This document shows, in pieces, positions 1-6,953 of a DNA stretch of 11,254 bases (position 1 is its first letter; each line of letters begins with the position of its first letter). The stretch is from Carthagonibacter metallireducens (lineage in GTDB: Bacteria > Gemmatimonadota > Gemmatimonadetes > Palauibacterales > Palauibacteraceae). The notes beneath the pieces are model-generated. The model had not been told where the DNA came from and searched no databases. It saw only the letters and a list, made by a program, of their open reading frames with translations. The stretch covers positions 1-11,254 of the forward strand of contig JAMJQQ010000037.1 in NCBI GenBank assembly GCA_023554445.1, in the 5' to 3' direction. A program made the position numbers and the translations under genes.

Positions 1-1158
1 AGTCGCAACTTCTACCACCTCGAGGATGCCGTTCGGGAGGTGTACGGCTACAAGCACCTGATTCCGACACACCAGGGACGGGCAGCCGAACACATGATCA
101 GCCGCCTGTTGATCGAGGACGGCGATTACGTCCCGGGCAACATGTATTTCACCACCACCCGGCTCCACCAGGAGATGGCCGGCGCCACCTTCGTCGACGT
201 GATCATCGACGAGGCACATGATCCCGATCTCATGCATCCGTTCAAGGGAAACGTGGACCTGGCGAAGTTTCAGGCGCTCATCGACGAGGTCGGAGCCGAG
301 AGGATCCCGTACGTTTCGATCGCCACGACCGTGAACATGTGCGGCGGTCAGCCTATCTCGCTAGAAAATCTGCGCCAGGTGTCGGAGCTGGCGCACGCGA
401 ACGGCATTCTCGTCATTCATGACATGACGCGAGTGGCGGAGAACGCGCTGCTGATCAAGGAACGGGAGCCGGACCAGGCCGACCGCTCGATGGCGGAGAT
501 CGTCCGCGACATCTGTGATCTCACGGACGGATGCACGATGAGCTCGAAGAAGGACCACCTCGTCAACATCGGCGGATTCCTCGCCGTGAACGACGACGCG
601 CTGGCCGACAAGGCCCGCAACATGGTCGTGATATACGAGGGTCTGCATACCTACGGTGGGATGTCGGGGCGCGACATGGAGGCGCTGGCGATCGGCATCC
701 ACGAATCGATTCAGTTCGATCACATCCATGCGCGGGTCGGGCAGGTTCACTACCTCGGCAACAAGATCGCGGACGAGGGGATTCCGATCATGAAGCCGAT
801 CGGAACACACGGAGTCTTCCTCGATGCGAAGCGGTTCCTGCCCCACCTCGACCAGGACGAGTTCCCGGCCCAGGCTCTCGCCGCCGAGCTCTACCTCGAG
901 TCGGGCGTCAGGGCAATGGAGCGCGGAAACGTCTCGGCGGGTCGGAATCCCGAGACGGGCGAGAATCGGCGTCCGGCGCTGGAGCTCGTCCGGCTGACGA
1001 TCCCGCGCCGAGTCTACACGCAGGCGCACATGGACGTGGTGGCGGAGTCGGTGATGGAAATCTGGGACAAGCGGGAGTCGATCGGAGGACTGGAATTCAC
1101 CTACGAGCCCGAGTACCTGAGGTTCTTTCAGGCGAGGTTCAGACCGAAGGCGAGCTGA
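1..1158 (+). CDS. tpl: Tyrosine phenol-lyase (beta-tyrosinase), 5' end cut by the window edge
   Basis: PLP-dependent cytoplasmic enzyme, EC 4.1.99.2, which splits L-tyrosine into phenol, pyruvate and ammonia. The reading frame is open from base 1 (first residues SRNFYHLEDAV) and codes 385 residues before TGA. Adding 73 to the codon number gives Citrobacter TPL numbering without gaps: Arg100 (79-81), Thr124 (151-153), Asn185 (334-336), Asp214 (421-423), Arg217 (430-432), PLP-binding Lys257 in SSKKD (550-552), Arg381 in AMERG (922-924), Arg404 (991-993), Phe448/Phe449 (1123-1128). Arg381, which contacts the phenol hydroxyl in TPL, is replaced by a non-basic residue in tryptophanase, so tryptophanase is unlikely. 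LVNIGGFL and LTIPRRVYT are also TPL-like. About 73 N-terminal residues, including Tyr71, lie outside. A GTG at 40-42 is internal and not the true start. The stop overlaps the next gene's start, so the two are probably translationally coupled. Residue identities are seen; their roles are family knowledge. Confidence 0.93.
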   Translation, partial: SRNFYHLEDAVREVYGYKHLIPTHQGRAAEHMISRLLIEDGDYVPGNMYFTTTRLHQEMAGATFVDVIIDEAHDPDLMHPFKGNVDLAKFQALIDEVGAERIPYVSIATTVNMCGGQPISLENLRQVSELAHANGILVIHDMTRVAENALLIKEREPDQADRSMAEIVRDICDLTDGCTMSSKKDHLVNIGGFLAVNDDALADKARNMVVIYEGLHTYGGMSGRDMEALAIGIHESIQFDHIHARVGQVHYLGNKIADEGIPIMKPIGTHGVFLDAKRFLPHLDQDEFPAQALAAELYLESGVRAMERGNVSAGRNPETGENRRPALELVRLTIPRRVYTQAHMDVVAESVMEIWDKRESIGGLEFTYEPEYLRFFQARFRPKAS

Positions 1159-2846
1159 TGACTGCACCGGGCCGCAGAGATCCTTCGTCGCGCACTCGGC
1201 CAACGAGCGGCCGCACGGTAGCTGCCATCGGACTGGGAGCGATCGCGGCTGCCCTGTTCGGGATCACCGCGGCGGCTGCCGGCCCCGCCGTGGCGGTCCT
1301 GCACCCGGCTGTCGCTACCCCCGCCGTTGCATCCACCCACGAGGAGCCGAACGAGATGGTAGAGAGCGGAGACTCCAGCGGGTCAATCCAGCAAGAGGCC
1401 GAGGCAAAGCCGGAAAAGAGCCGCTGGAGGAAGATATGGGGCTGGGTTCTGATCGTAGCGTACGCGCTGGGGATCCTGTCGGCGATCGACGCGATCATGT
1501 CGACGCGAACGGAGCCCGGCGCCATCGCATGGTCGATTTCGCTGGTCACCGCTCCCGTCGTGGCGGTACCTGCCTATTGGGTCCTCGGCCGGAGCAAGTT
1601 CGAGGGGTACGTCGAGGCGTTCGAGGATAAGCAGGAGGATTTCGAGCCCCTCATTGCTCATGCCCGGAAGGAACTGGATCCGGTCACGGTCGAGTTCGAG
1701 ACTCGAACTCCGGGTTTCGACGCGCTCAGAGGCCTCGCCAACATGCGACTGTTGCGGGGGAACGGCGCCGAGTTGCTGATCGACGGCGAAGAGACCTTCG
1801 ACAGTATCCTCGAAGGGATCGCGGCCGCCGAGGATTACGTGCTGGTGCAGTTCTTCATCGTGCACGATGACGACCTCGGCCGACGGCTCAAGAATGCGAT
1901 GATCGAGCGAGCCCGGGCCGGCGTCATGGTCGCCTTCCTGTACGACGAGCTGGGCAGCACCATCGGCAGGGGATACCGGCGTGACCTTCGGGAAGCCGGC
2001 GTAAAGGTCTCCGCGTTCAACACCACGAAGGGGTGGCAGAACAAGTTCCAGCTGAACTTCCGCAACCACAGGAAGATCGTGGTCGTGGACGGTCGGACCA
2101 CCTGGATAGGCGGGCACAACGTCGGAGACGAGTATCTCGGTCACGATCCGGACATGTCGCCGTGGCGGGACACCCACGTGCGACTGGACGGGCCGATCGC
2201 CATTCAGGCACAGGGCGTGTTCGCGATGGACTGGTTCTGGGCTCAGCGAGAGTTTCTCGAACTCGACTGGAAGCCCGATCCGGCCCCGGATGGTTCGGAC
2301 ATGCCCGGGATCGTGGTTGCGACGGGACCGGCCGACCCGCTCGAGACGGCGGGCATGTTCTTCGTGCACGCGCTGAATTCGGCTCGGGACCGGATCTGGA
2401 TCACGGCGCCCTACTTCGTGCCTGACGAGTCGATCGTGAAGGCCCTCATGCTGGCCAGCCTGCGCGGCGTGGACGTGCGAGTGCTCGTTCCCGGCATCGT
2501 CGACAAGTGGCTCGCGGACCGGGCCATGTACCACTACATGGAGCTTCTGGCCGATTCGAACGTCAAGTTCTACATGCATCGGCCGGGCTTCCTGCACCAG
2601 AAGGTGATGGTGGTCGACGAGGCGATTGCTTCGATCGGAACGCACAACTTCGACAACCGCTCGTTCCGTTTGAACTTCGAGATCTCGGCCGTGCTCTACG
2701 ACGAGGCGTTCACGACCGAGGTGGCGAAGATGCTCGAGCGGGACATGGCGACCAGTGAGCTGCTCGATCCGACCACGTTCAAGGATCGATCCTGGTTCTG
2801 GCGATTCAGCGTGAACTTCGCGCGACTCTGGGCGCCGGTTCTGTAG
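1158..2846 (+). CDS. cls: Cardiolipin synthase, ClsA type (two-HKD phospholipase D superfamily)
   Basis: Inner-membrane enzyme that condenses two phosphatidylglycerols into cardiolipin and glycerol. Protein of 562 residues. Two phospholipase D HKD motifs are present: H304-K306-D311 within NHRKIVVVDG, followed by WIGGHN, and H480-K482-D487 within LHQKVMVVDE, followed by SIGTHNFDNRSF. Two adjacent hydrophobic segments (about 93-115 and 121-143) match the paired N-terminal helices of ClsA. A third hydrophobic stretch (about 20-50) lies in a Pro/Ala-rich extension. The ATG at 1158 overlaps the tpl stop as ATGA, with GAAGG seven bases upstream. An alternative in-frame ATG at 1356, preceded by GAGGAG at 1341-1346, would give 496 residues, close to E. 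coli ClsA (486). I prefer 1158 because of the overlap and the basic-then-hydrophobic start, but 1356 is a real rival. The gene converges on the downstream alpha-galactosidase, leaving 12 bases between stops. Confidence 0.9.
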   Translation: MTAPGRRDPSSRTRPTSGRTVAAIGLGAIAAALFGITAAAAGPAVAVLHPAVATPAVASTHEEPNEMVESGDSSGSIQQEAEAKPEKSRWRKIWGWVLIVAYALGILSAIDAIMSTRTEPGAIAWSISLVTAPVVAVPAYWVLGRSKFEGYVEAFEDKQEDFEPLIAHARKELDPVTVEFETRTPGFDALRGLANMRLLRGNGAELLIDGEETFDSILEGIAAAEDYVLVQFFIVHDDDLGRRLKNAMIERARAGVMVAFLYDELGSTIGRGYRRDLREAGVKVSAFNTTKGWQNKFQLNFRNHRKIVVVDGRTTWIGGHNVGDEYLGHDPDMSPWRDTHVRLDGPIAIQAQGVFAMDWFWAQREFLELDWKPDPAPDGSDMPGIVVATGPADPLETAGMFFVHALNSARDRIWITAPYFVPDESIVKALMLASLRGVDVRVLVPGIVDKWLADRAMYHYMELLADSNVKFYMHRPGFLHQKVMVVDEAIASIGTHNFDNRSFRLNFEISAVLYDEAFTTEVAKMLERDMATSELLDPTTFKDRSWFWRFSVNFARLWAPVL

Positions 2847-2854
2847 GCGGCTTT

Positions 2855-2870
2855 CCCGTCAGGGGACGGG
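2855..2870. terminator. Short hairpin between convergent genes, possible bidirectional terminator
   Basis: CCCGTC and GACGGG form a perfect 6-bp GC-rich stem around the loop AGGG, in the gap between the cardiolipin synthase stop (2844-2846) and the convergent alpha-galactosidase, whose stop codon (2859-2861) lies inside the hairpin. Neither strand has a U-tract after it, so intrinsic termination is only suggested by position. Confidence 0.3.
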
Positions 2871-4718
2871 CGTCAGCTGCAACAGACCGGAACGCGGGAC
2901 CGAGAACCGGTACACGCCGGGACTGAGTTCGACGCTGCTGGCGCCGAATTCCCGGCCCATCGTGTCGAACACCTTGTAATCGAAGCGGCCCAGACTGCCG
3001 CCCACCTCGACGATCACTCTCGATCGGTGCCCGGCGTTGATCAGGTCCAGGGCTCGTCGGCCGTGGCTCTTCGGCAGGTGTACGACCCGGTCGCCGTACA
3101 AGGCTACGATCCGCTTCCCGTCTCCCACGGCTTCGATGAGCGGGTAGTTGGCCAGCGGCGCATGCGGAACGAAGGTGCCCTCGAGCAGCACATCGCGGTT
3201 GTTCAACCAGTAGTCGGTCCAGTGGCGCACCATCTCGCGGTGATCCGGCGGAATCCGTTCGAGCCGGACCGAGAGCTGGGGGACTGCGAAGAGCACGCTC
3301 AGGAACTGAAGGGCGGCAGCTTCGACCTCGTCCTCCGCGTGCCACATGAACATGTCGGAGTGGACCGCGGTGTTTCCGCTCAGCAGCCTCAGGTCAACCG
3401 TTCTGAGCCGGTTGTCGGTGGCGACGTACGGGGCGTCGGCCGCACGGAACATGTTACCGTATTTCCGCATCAGAGGCCCGATGTACGGTTGCCTGAACTC
3501 GATCATCACGTCCGGGTTCACCGCACGAAGCTCAGTCATTACATCGGTGAGCAGGCGGTCCGCGGCCTCGCTCACCGAGGCGAAGTCCCGGCCATCGGCC
3601 ACGGTCAGCTCAGTCGAGTCGGTGGCGACGAAGAATCCCAGAAAGTCGAGCTTGAAGCCGTCGACCTCCCATTCCTCCATGGCCCGGCGGTAGGTGCCTA
3701 TGAGGTGTTCCCGAACCTCGGGGTAGCGGGGGTCGAGAACCCAGGCGCCCTGCCCGTCCCAGTAGCGAAGATACTTGCCGCGGAAATCGGGATAAGTGGA
3801 GGATTTCTCCCCCACCAGCGGCATGGCGTACCAGAGCAGCAGCTTCATGCCGCGCTGGTGAACCGCGTCCACGAACTCCCGCATCTCAGGAATCCGTTCC
3901 GGTCTCCAGTCACCCGTGAACGCGTATCCGCGTCGGCTGTCCAACGTCTGCCAGCCGTCATCGACGATGATCGCCTCGTACCCTAGCTCTCTGGCCAGTT
4001 CGACCTCCCGCAACAGCGCCTCGGATTCCAGCTCCTGGTGATAGCTGTACCAGGTGGAGTACATCGGCAGTCGGGCAATCTCGGGAACATGCGCGGGCTC
4101 GGTATCGGGCATGCCGGCCCACCATTCGCTCACCTCGCCCAGCGATTCCCACAGGGGGACGGACCTTCGATCGACCCGGATCCGCAATTCGATGCGCTTC
4201 GTGGGTGGCTGACGCTCGCCGAACAACTCGATCCTGCCGCGAACCGTAGCGTCCTCTTCCCGGATCCCGGCGCTCAGACGCACGGAATTGAGGGCGTCCG
4301 ACACTGCGATCGTGACGCGATTGCCGTCGTCGTTGCCGAACAGAGCCAGGACCGGGGCGTTGCGGGCGAACATCGAGGTCACCCCGGACATCGACCAGTC
4401 GGGTCCGATCGTCTTGCGACCCCAGCTGCCGGTAGTCCAGATCCCCTGCATGTCCCGCGCGGGAGTTGCCCACCGGAGAATCAGCGGGTTCGGGGTCGCG
4501 GCGGAGTCGCTCTTCAGCGTCAGCGTCGCGGTGCTCAGCCCCGGTTCCACCGTTTCCGAGGTCGTAGTGATGCGAAATGGTCCGGTCTCGCCATCCATGA
4601 CGAAGGACAGGCCCGCGATATCGACCTCGGTTGTGGGCTGCTGCGCTGCAGCGGACGACGGCATGGCGAATCCCAACGCCATCCCGGCGAGAGCTCCGGC
4701 GAGCGATCGATTCCACAT
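2859..4718 (-). CDS. Secreted GH36-like alpha-galactosidase (melibiase family)
   Basis: Predicted exported glycoside hydrolase, 619 residues, probably removing terminal alpha-galactosyl (or related) sugars from glycans. A signal peptide spans about residues 1-25 (MWNRSLAG, hydrophobic core, SSAAAQ). A beta-sandwich-like N-terminal region (about 30-200) precedes a TIM-barrel-like core with STWYSYHQE (221-229), VDDGWQ (252-257), LLWYAMP (294-300), FKLDF (355-359) and RAADAP (425-430), then a beta-rich C-terminal domain (about 520-619). By analogy with GH27/GH36, Asp358 in KLD is the nucleophile; Asp428 is my candidate acid/base. The ATG at 4718 has AGGGA seven bases upstream on the minus strand. 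The gene stands alone on its strand, divergent from the outer-membrane protein gene. No Cys follows the signal peptide, so it is not a lipoprotein and is likely periplasmic or secreted. The clan is confident; exact sugar specificity is inferred. Confidence 0.82.
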   Translation of the reverse strand: MWNRSLAGALAGMALGFAMPSSAAAQQPTTEVDIAGLSFVMDGETGPFRITTTSETVEPGLSTATLTLKSDSAATPNPLILRWATPARDMQGIWTTGSWGRKTIGPDWSMSGVTSMFARNAPVLALFGNDDGNRVTIAVSDALNSVRLSAGIREEDATVRGRIELFGERQPPTKRIELRIRVDRRSVPLWESLGEVSEWWAGMPDTEPAHVPEIARLPMYSTWYSYHQELESEALLREVELARELGYEAIIVDDGWQTLDSRRGYAFTGDWRPERIPEMREFVDAVHQRGMKLLLWYAMPLVGEKSSTYPDFRGKYLRYWDGQGAWVLDPRYPEVREHLIGTYRRAMEEWEVDGFKLDFLGFFVATDSTELTVADGRDFASVSEAADRLLTDVMTELRAVNPDVMIEFRQPYIGPLMRKYGNMFRAADAPYVATDNRLRTVDLRLLSGNTAVHSDMFMWHAEDEVEAAALQFLSVLFAVPQLSVRLERIPPDHREMVRHWTDYWLNNRDVLLEGTFVPHAPLANYPLIEAVGDGKRIVALYGDRVVHLPKSHGRRALDLINAGHRSRVIVEVGGSLGRFDYKVFDTMGREFGASSVELSPGVYRFSVPRSGLLQLTPVP

Positions 4719-4823
4719 CGCTGTTTCCCTGCGTTGGAGGAAGTGTCGCCGGCCCGCGGTGGATTCGGACTTCCGATGCCGATTCCGCTATCCGCTCCAC
4801 CTGCCCGGACTTAGTATAGTCTG
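4719..4823. promoter_or_regulatory. Divergent intergenic region with overlapping -10-like boxes
   Basis: This 105-base gap separates the minus-strand alpha-galactosidase from the plus-strand outer-membrane protein gene. Its one AT-rich patch (4811-4820) reads TAGTAT at 4812-4817 on the plus strand and TATACT on the minus strand (4818 to 4813), so both genes may start from overlapping -10 elements. I see no convincing -35 hexamer for either direction. A minus-strand start near 4806 would give the galactosidase a leader of about 88 bases, in which I see only its ribosome binding site. Confidence 0.45.
4812..4817 (+). promoter_or_regulatory. Candidate -10 box for leaderless transcription of the 4824 gene
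   Basis: TAGTAT fits the TANNNT signature. Its last base is seven bases before the G of the GTG start codon at 4824, which would place the transcript 5' end on the start codon. No purine-rich ribosome binding site lies between the box and the GTG (the intervening bases are AGTCTG). Nearby TATAGT at 4815-4820 would start transcription inside the gene and fits less well. Confidence 0.45.
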
Positions 4824-5741
4824 GTGATCCGATCGCGTCGCGTCTCAGCCCTTCTGGTCTTCGTGGCCTTCGTTTCGCTGCACTCCGTCCCGATACGGCT
4901 CGCAGCCCAGCAGCCGCCGGACAGTGACCTGGACCTGCTGCTGAACTATGGATATCTGGCCGCCTTCTTCGATCCCGGAATCGCCGGCTTCGAAACCGAG
5001 GACCGGACGATCCGCGTCCTGAACGTGCCGTTCAACTTCACGGTCCGCGACTGGGAGGATCGGAGTTGGGGACTGCGACTCAGGTTCGCGGGCGTCCTCG
5101 GTGTGGAGAACGTGGACGGAATCGGTGACATCCCGGATGCGAAGATCGGCGCCTTCGCCCTGATTCCGGGCCTCGAAGTGCCGGTGCCGCTCAGCGATCG
5201 ATCGTTGCTTCGACCGTTCTTCGACGTTGGACTCGCGTTCGCCACCGAGGACACGGAGGACCTGGCTCCTGCGACGGTCGGCATCAGCGCTCTGGGCTTG
5301 CGGTCGGAGTTCGTGTTTCCCTGGCGACTCTTCGAGCTGGGTCTCGAGCCGAGGCTGCTCTACAGCGTCACCTGGTCCGATGAAGAGCTGCGGGACGACT
5401 ACGGCATTCTCGCCCTGCGCGCCGATGCGCAATACCCGCTGTTCCGGATCGGAGACAAGCTGCTGACCGGTGTCGTGTACTTCCAGCCTGCGTGGTTCAT
5501 CGACGCGTTCGATGTTTCCTCCAGCGACATGCCCGAGACCTCAGATGTGCGGCAGCAATACGAGGTCGGGTTCGGCTGGGACTGGCGGGGCGACGCCCCG
5601 AAGATCTGGTTCCTTCCGGTGCCGCCCGTCGGACTCGGATTCAGCTTCGGAGACGGCCTCGAAGGGATTCGAATTCGGATCGGAGGGAGCCGACTCACGC
5701 GTCTCACGCCCGAGACCTGGGAGCGGAGCGAGAGTCATTGA
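4824..5741 (+). CDS. Putative outer-membrane beta-barrel protein of unknown function
   Basis: Protein of 305 residues that I cannot assign to a named family with confidence. The N-terminus is a signal peptide: basic MIRSRR, a hydrophobic core (about 8-20), and a likely cleavage near LAAQQ (26-30). The mature part shows alternating polar and hydrophobic strands with glycine and aromatic residues (for example WGLRLRFAGVLGV and FELGLEPRLLYSV), as expected of a small barrel of roughly 10-14 strands. The last strand-like segment (GIRIRIGG) is followed by a polar tail of about 17 residues ending SESH, so the classic terminal Phe is missing. The GTG at 4824 is chosen because any later start would remove the basic part of the signal peptide; it seems leaderless. 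One possibility is the solitary outer-membrane autotransporter-like barrel group. The gene stands alone, 150 bases before the homoserine dehydrogenase. Confidence 0.75.
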   Translation: MIRSRRVSALLVFVAFVSLHSVPIRLAAQQPPDSDLDLLLNYGYLAAFFDPGIAGFETEDRTIRVLNVPFNFTVRDWEDRSWGLRLRFAGVLGVENVDGIGDIPDAKIGAFALIPGLEVPVPLSDRSLLRPFFDVGLAFATEDTEDLAPATVGISALGLRSEFVFPWRLFELGLEPRLLYSVTWSDEELRDDYGILALRADAQYPLFRIGDKLLTGVVYFQPAWFIDAFDVSSSDMPETSDVRQQYEVGFGWDWRGDAPKIWFLPVPPVGLGFSFGDGLEGIRIRIGGSRLTRLTPETWERSESH

Positions 5742-5773
5742 GTCTAACGGGAATTCGGGTAGACGGCCGGCGA

Positions 5774-5801
5774 TTGTCTACTTTCTCCGCGGTGCTATCT
5801 T
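5774..5801 (+). promoter_or_regulatory. Predicted promoter of the homoserine dehydrogenase operon
   Basis: TTGTCT (5774-5779) and TATCTT (5796-5801) are separated by 16 bases, and a TG one base before the -10 (5793-5794) makes it an extended -10 promoter. The expected start is near 5808, giving a leader of about 84 bases. It lies 33 bases after the previous gene's stop. Copies of GTCTA/TAGAC at 5742-5746, 5760-5764 and 5776-5780 surround and overlap the -35 box. Confidence 0.45.
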
Positions 5802-5852
5802 GCGAGGTCCGGACCGGGCTTCCCATCCGGCACCCGGGCAGTTCCGCATTTT

Positions 5853-5871
5853 CGTCGGCCTGGCGCCGGCG
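5853..5871 (+). other. Leader hairpin just upstream of the homoserine dehydrogenase ribosome binding site
   Basis: CGTCGGC and GCCGGCG pair over seven base pairs (one G-U) around the loop CTGGC. The stem ends nine bases before the AGGA at 5881-5884 that serves the ATG at 5892. It could act in translational control or be a chance GC-rich stem. I do not recognise a SAM, lysine or T-box consensus in the leader. Confidence 0.3.
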
Positions 5872-5891
5872 CCCCAACTGAGGACAGGTCC

Positions 5892-6923
5892 ATGGAATAT
5901 CGACTCGCTCTGATAGGCTTCGGAACCGTCGGTCAGGGATTCGTCGAGATACTGCGCGACCGATCGGCGCAGCTCACCGAGCAATTCGGCGCCAGCTTCC
6001 GCATCACCGGCGTCTGCGACGCGCGGCTCGGCAGCATTCACGATCCCGCCGGGTTCGATCCTGCCGTCCTCCTGGAGGCGGTAGGCGATGGGGGAGGGCT
6101 CGAGAGCCTCGACGCCGCGGTCAAGGGATGGAATGCCGTGCAGCTCGCCGAAGCGGGCGAGGCGGATGTCCTCGTCGAGCTGAGCTTCACGGATCTCGAG
6201 ACCGGTGAACCAGCGACCACGCACGTACGTCGTGCACTGGACAGCGGCAAACACGTCGTGACGACCAACAAGGGACCGGTCGCGCTTCACTGGCCCGAGA
6301 TTTCTGCCCTGGCAGCCGAGCGGGGCGTCCAGATCGGCGCCGAGGGCACCGTGATGAGCGGCACGCCCACCGTCAACCTCGGTCTCAACCTGCTGCGGGC
6401 CGCCGGAGTGAGCGGGGTTCGAGGGATCCTGAACGGGACCTGCAACTACATCCTGACCCGGATGGAGGCGGGCTCCAGCTACGAGGACGCGCTAGCGGAA
6501 GCCCAGGAGAAGGGCTACGCGGAGGCTGACCCGACGGGCGATGTCGAGGGCTTCGACGCGGCAGGCAAAGTCGTGATTCTCGCCAATCTGCTGATGGGCG
6601 AGCCGATCCGAATGGAGGACGTCGATCGGACCGGTATCTCGGGGCTCACGCCGCAGGACATCACCGCCGCCGCCGAGGCGGACGAGCGCTGGAAGCTGAT
6701 CGGTTCCGTGGAGCGCGCGGGTGGCGTCGTGAAGGCGATCGTCTCGCCGCAACGGGTTCCCTCGACCCACCCCCTTTCTTCGGTGGGTGGAGCGATGAAC
6801 GCGGTAACTTTCGACACGCAGATCCTTGGCGAGGTGACCCTCGTCGGCCCGGGCGCCGGGCGCCTCGAGACCGGCTACTCGGTCCTGGTGGACCTGCTGG
6901 AGATTCATCGCACGCACGGCTGA
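5892..6923 (+). CDS. hom: Homoserine dehydrogenase, short form without ACT domain
   Basis: Cytoplasmic oxidoreductase (EC 1.1.1.3) interconverting aspartate semialdehyde and homoserine; 343 residues. The Rossmann fold opens with GFGTVGQG (9-16); Lys127 lies in TTNKGP; NGTCNYIL spans 181-188; the active-site block EADPTGDVEGFDAAGK (211-226) carries Glu211, Asp222 and Lys226, with the same spacing as yeast HSD Glu208, Asp219 and Lys223. THPLSS and GPGAG (319-323) near the C-terminus are also family marks. The protein ends right after the catalytic fold, so the C-terminal ACT domain that gives threonine feedback in about 430-residue enzymes is absent. An acidic residue (Asp43) near the end of the second strand hints at NAD(H) preference; this is inference. 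The ATG has AGGA seven bases upstream. First gene of a four-gene run, 30 bases before the PLP enzyme. The pairing suggests homoserine-linked metabolism, either synthesis or breakdown. Confidence 0.9.
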   Translation: MEYRLALIGFGTVGQGFVEILRDRSAQLTEQFGASFRITGVCDARLGSIHDPAGFDPAVLLEAVGDGGGLESLDAAVKGWNAVQLAEAGEADVLVELSFTDLETGEPATTHVRRALDSGKHVVTTNKGPVALHWPEISALAAERGVQIGAEGTVMSGTPTVNLGLNLLRAAGVSGVRGILNGTCNYILTRMEAGSSYEDALAEAQEKGYAEADPTGDVEGFDAAGKVVILANLLMGEPIRMEDVDRTGISGLTPQDITAAAEADERWKLIGSVERAGGVVKAIVSPQRVPSTHPLSSVGGAMNAVTFDTQILGEVTLVGPGAGRLETGYSVLVDLLEIHRTHG

Positions 6924-6953
6924 GAACGCGCGTGCCGAACACGAGGTAGTCAG

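Noticed and set aside
531..1157. Open frame extending the cardiolipin synthase 209 codons upstream inside tpl
   Set aside because: Its translation is Arg/Gly/Pro-rich, unlike any domain, and lies wholly within the well-conserved tpl frame; it is a shadow of high-GC coding.
1..1158. Tryptophanase (TnaA) as an alternative name for the first gene
   Set aside because: TnaA shares the fold, but Arg381 in MERG, Thr124 in FTTT, LVNIGGFL and the ungapped numbering match tyrosine phenol-lyase much better.
1383..2645. 420-codon minus-strand open frame opposite the cardiolipin synthase
   Set aside because: It is antisense to conserved HKD sequence, with His/Arg/Val-rich shadow composition and no recognisable motif.
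3027..3986. 319-codon plus-strand open frame opposite the alpha-galactosidase
   Set aside because: It is antisense to the catalytic core and shows only shadow composition, with no motif or ribosome site.
5808..5891. SAM riboswitch or T-box before homoserine dehydrogenase
   Set aside because: No match to the conserved cores I know could be seen; only a short local stem is supported.
6765..6788. 7-bp stem ACCCACC/GGTGGGT with a pyrimidine-rich loop, terminator-like
   Set aside because: It lies inside homoserine dehydrogenase and encodes the conserved THPLSSVGG segment, so coding constraint explains it.
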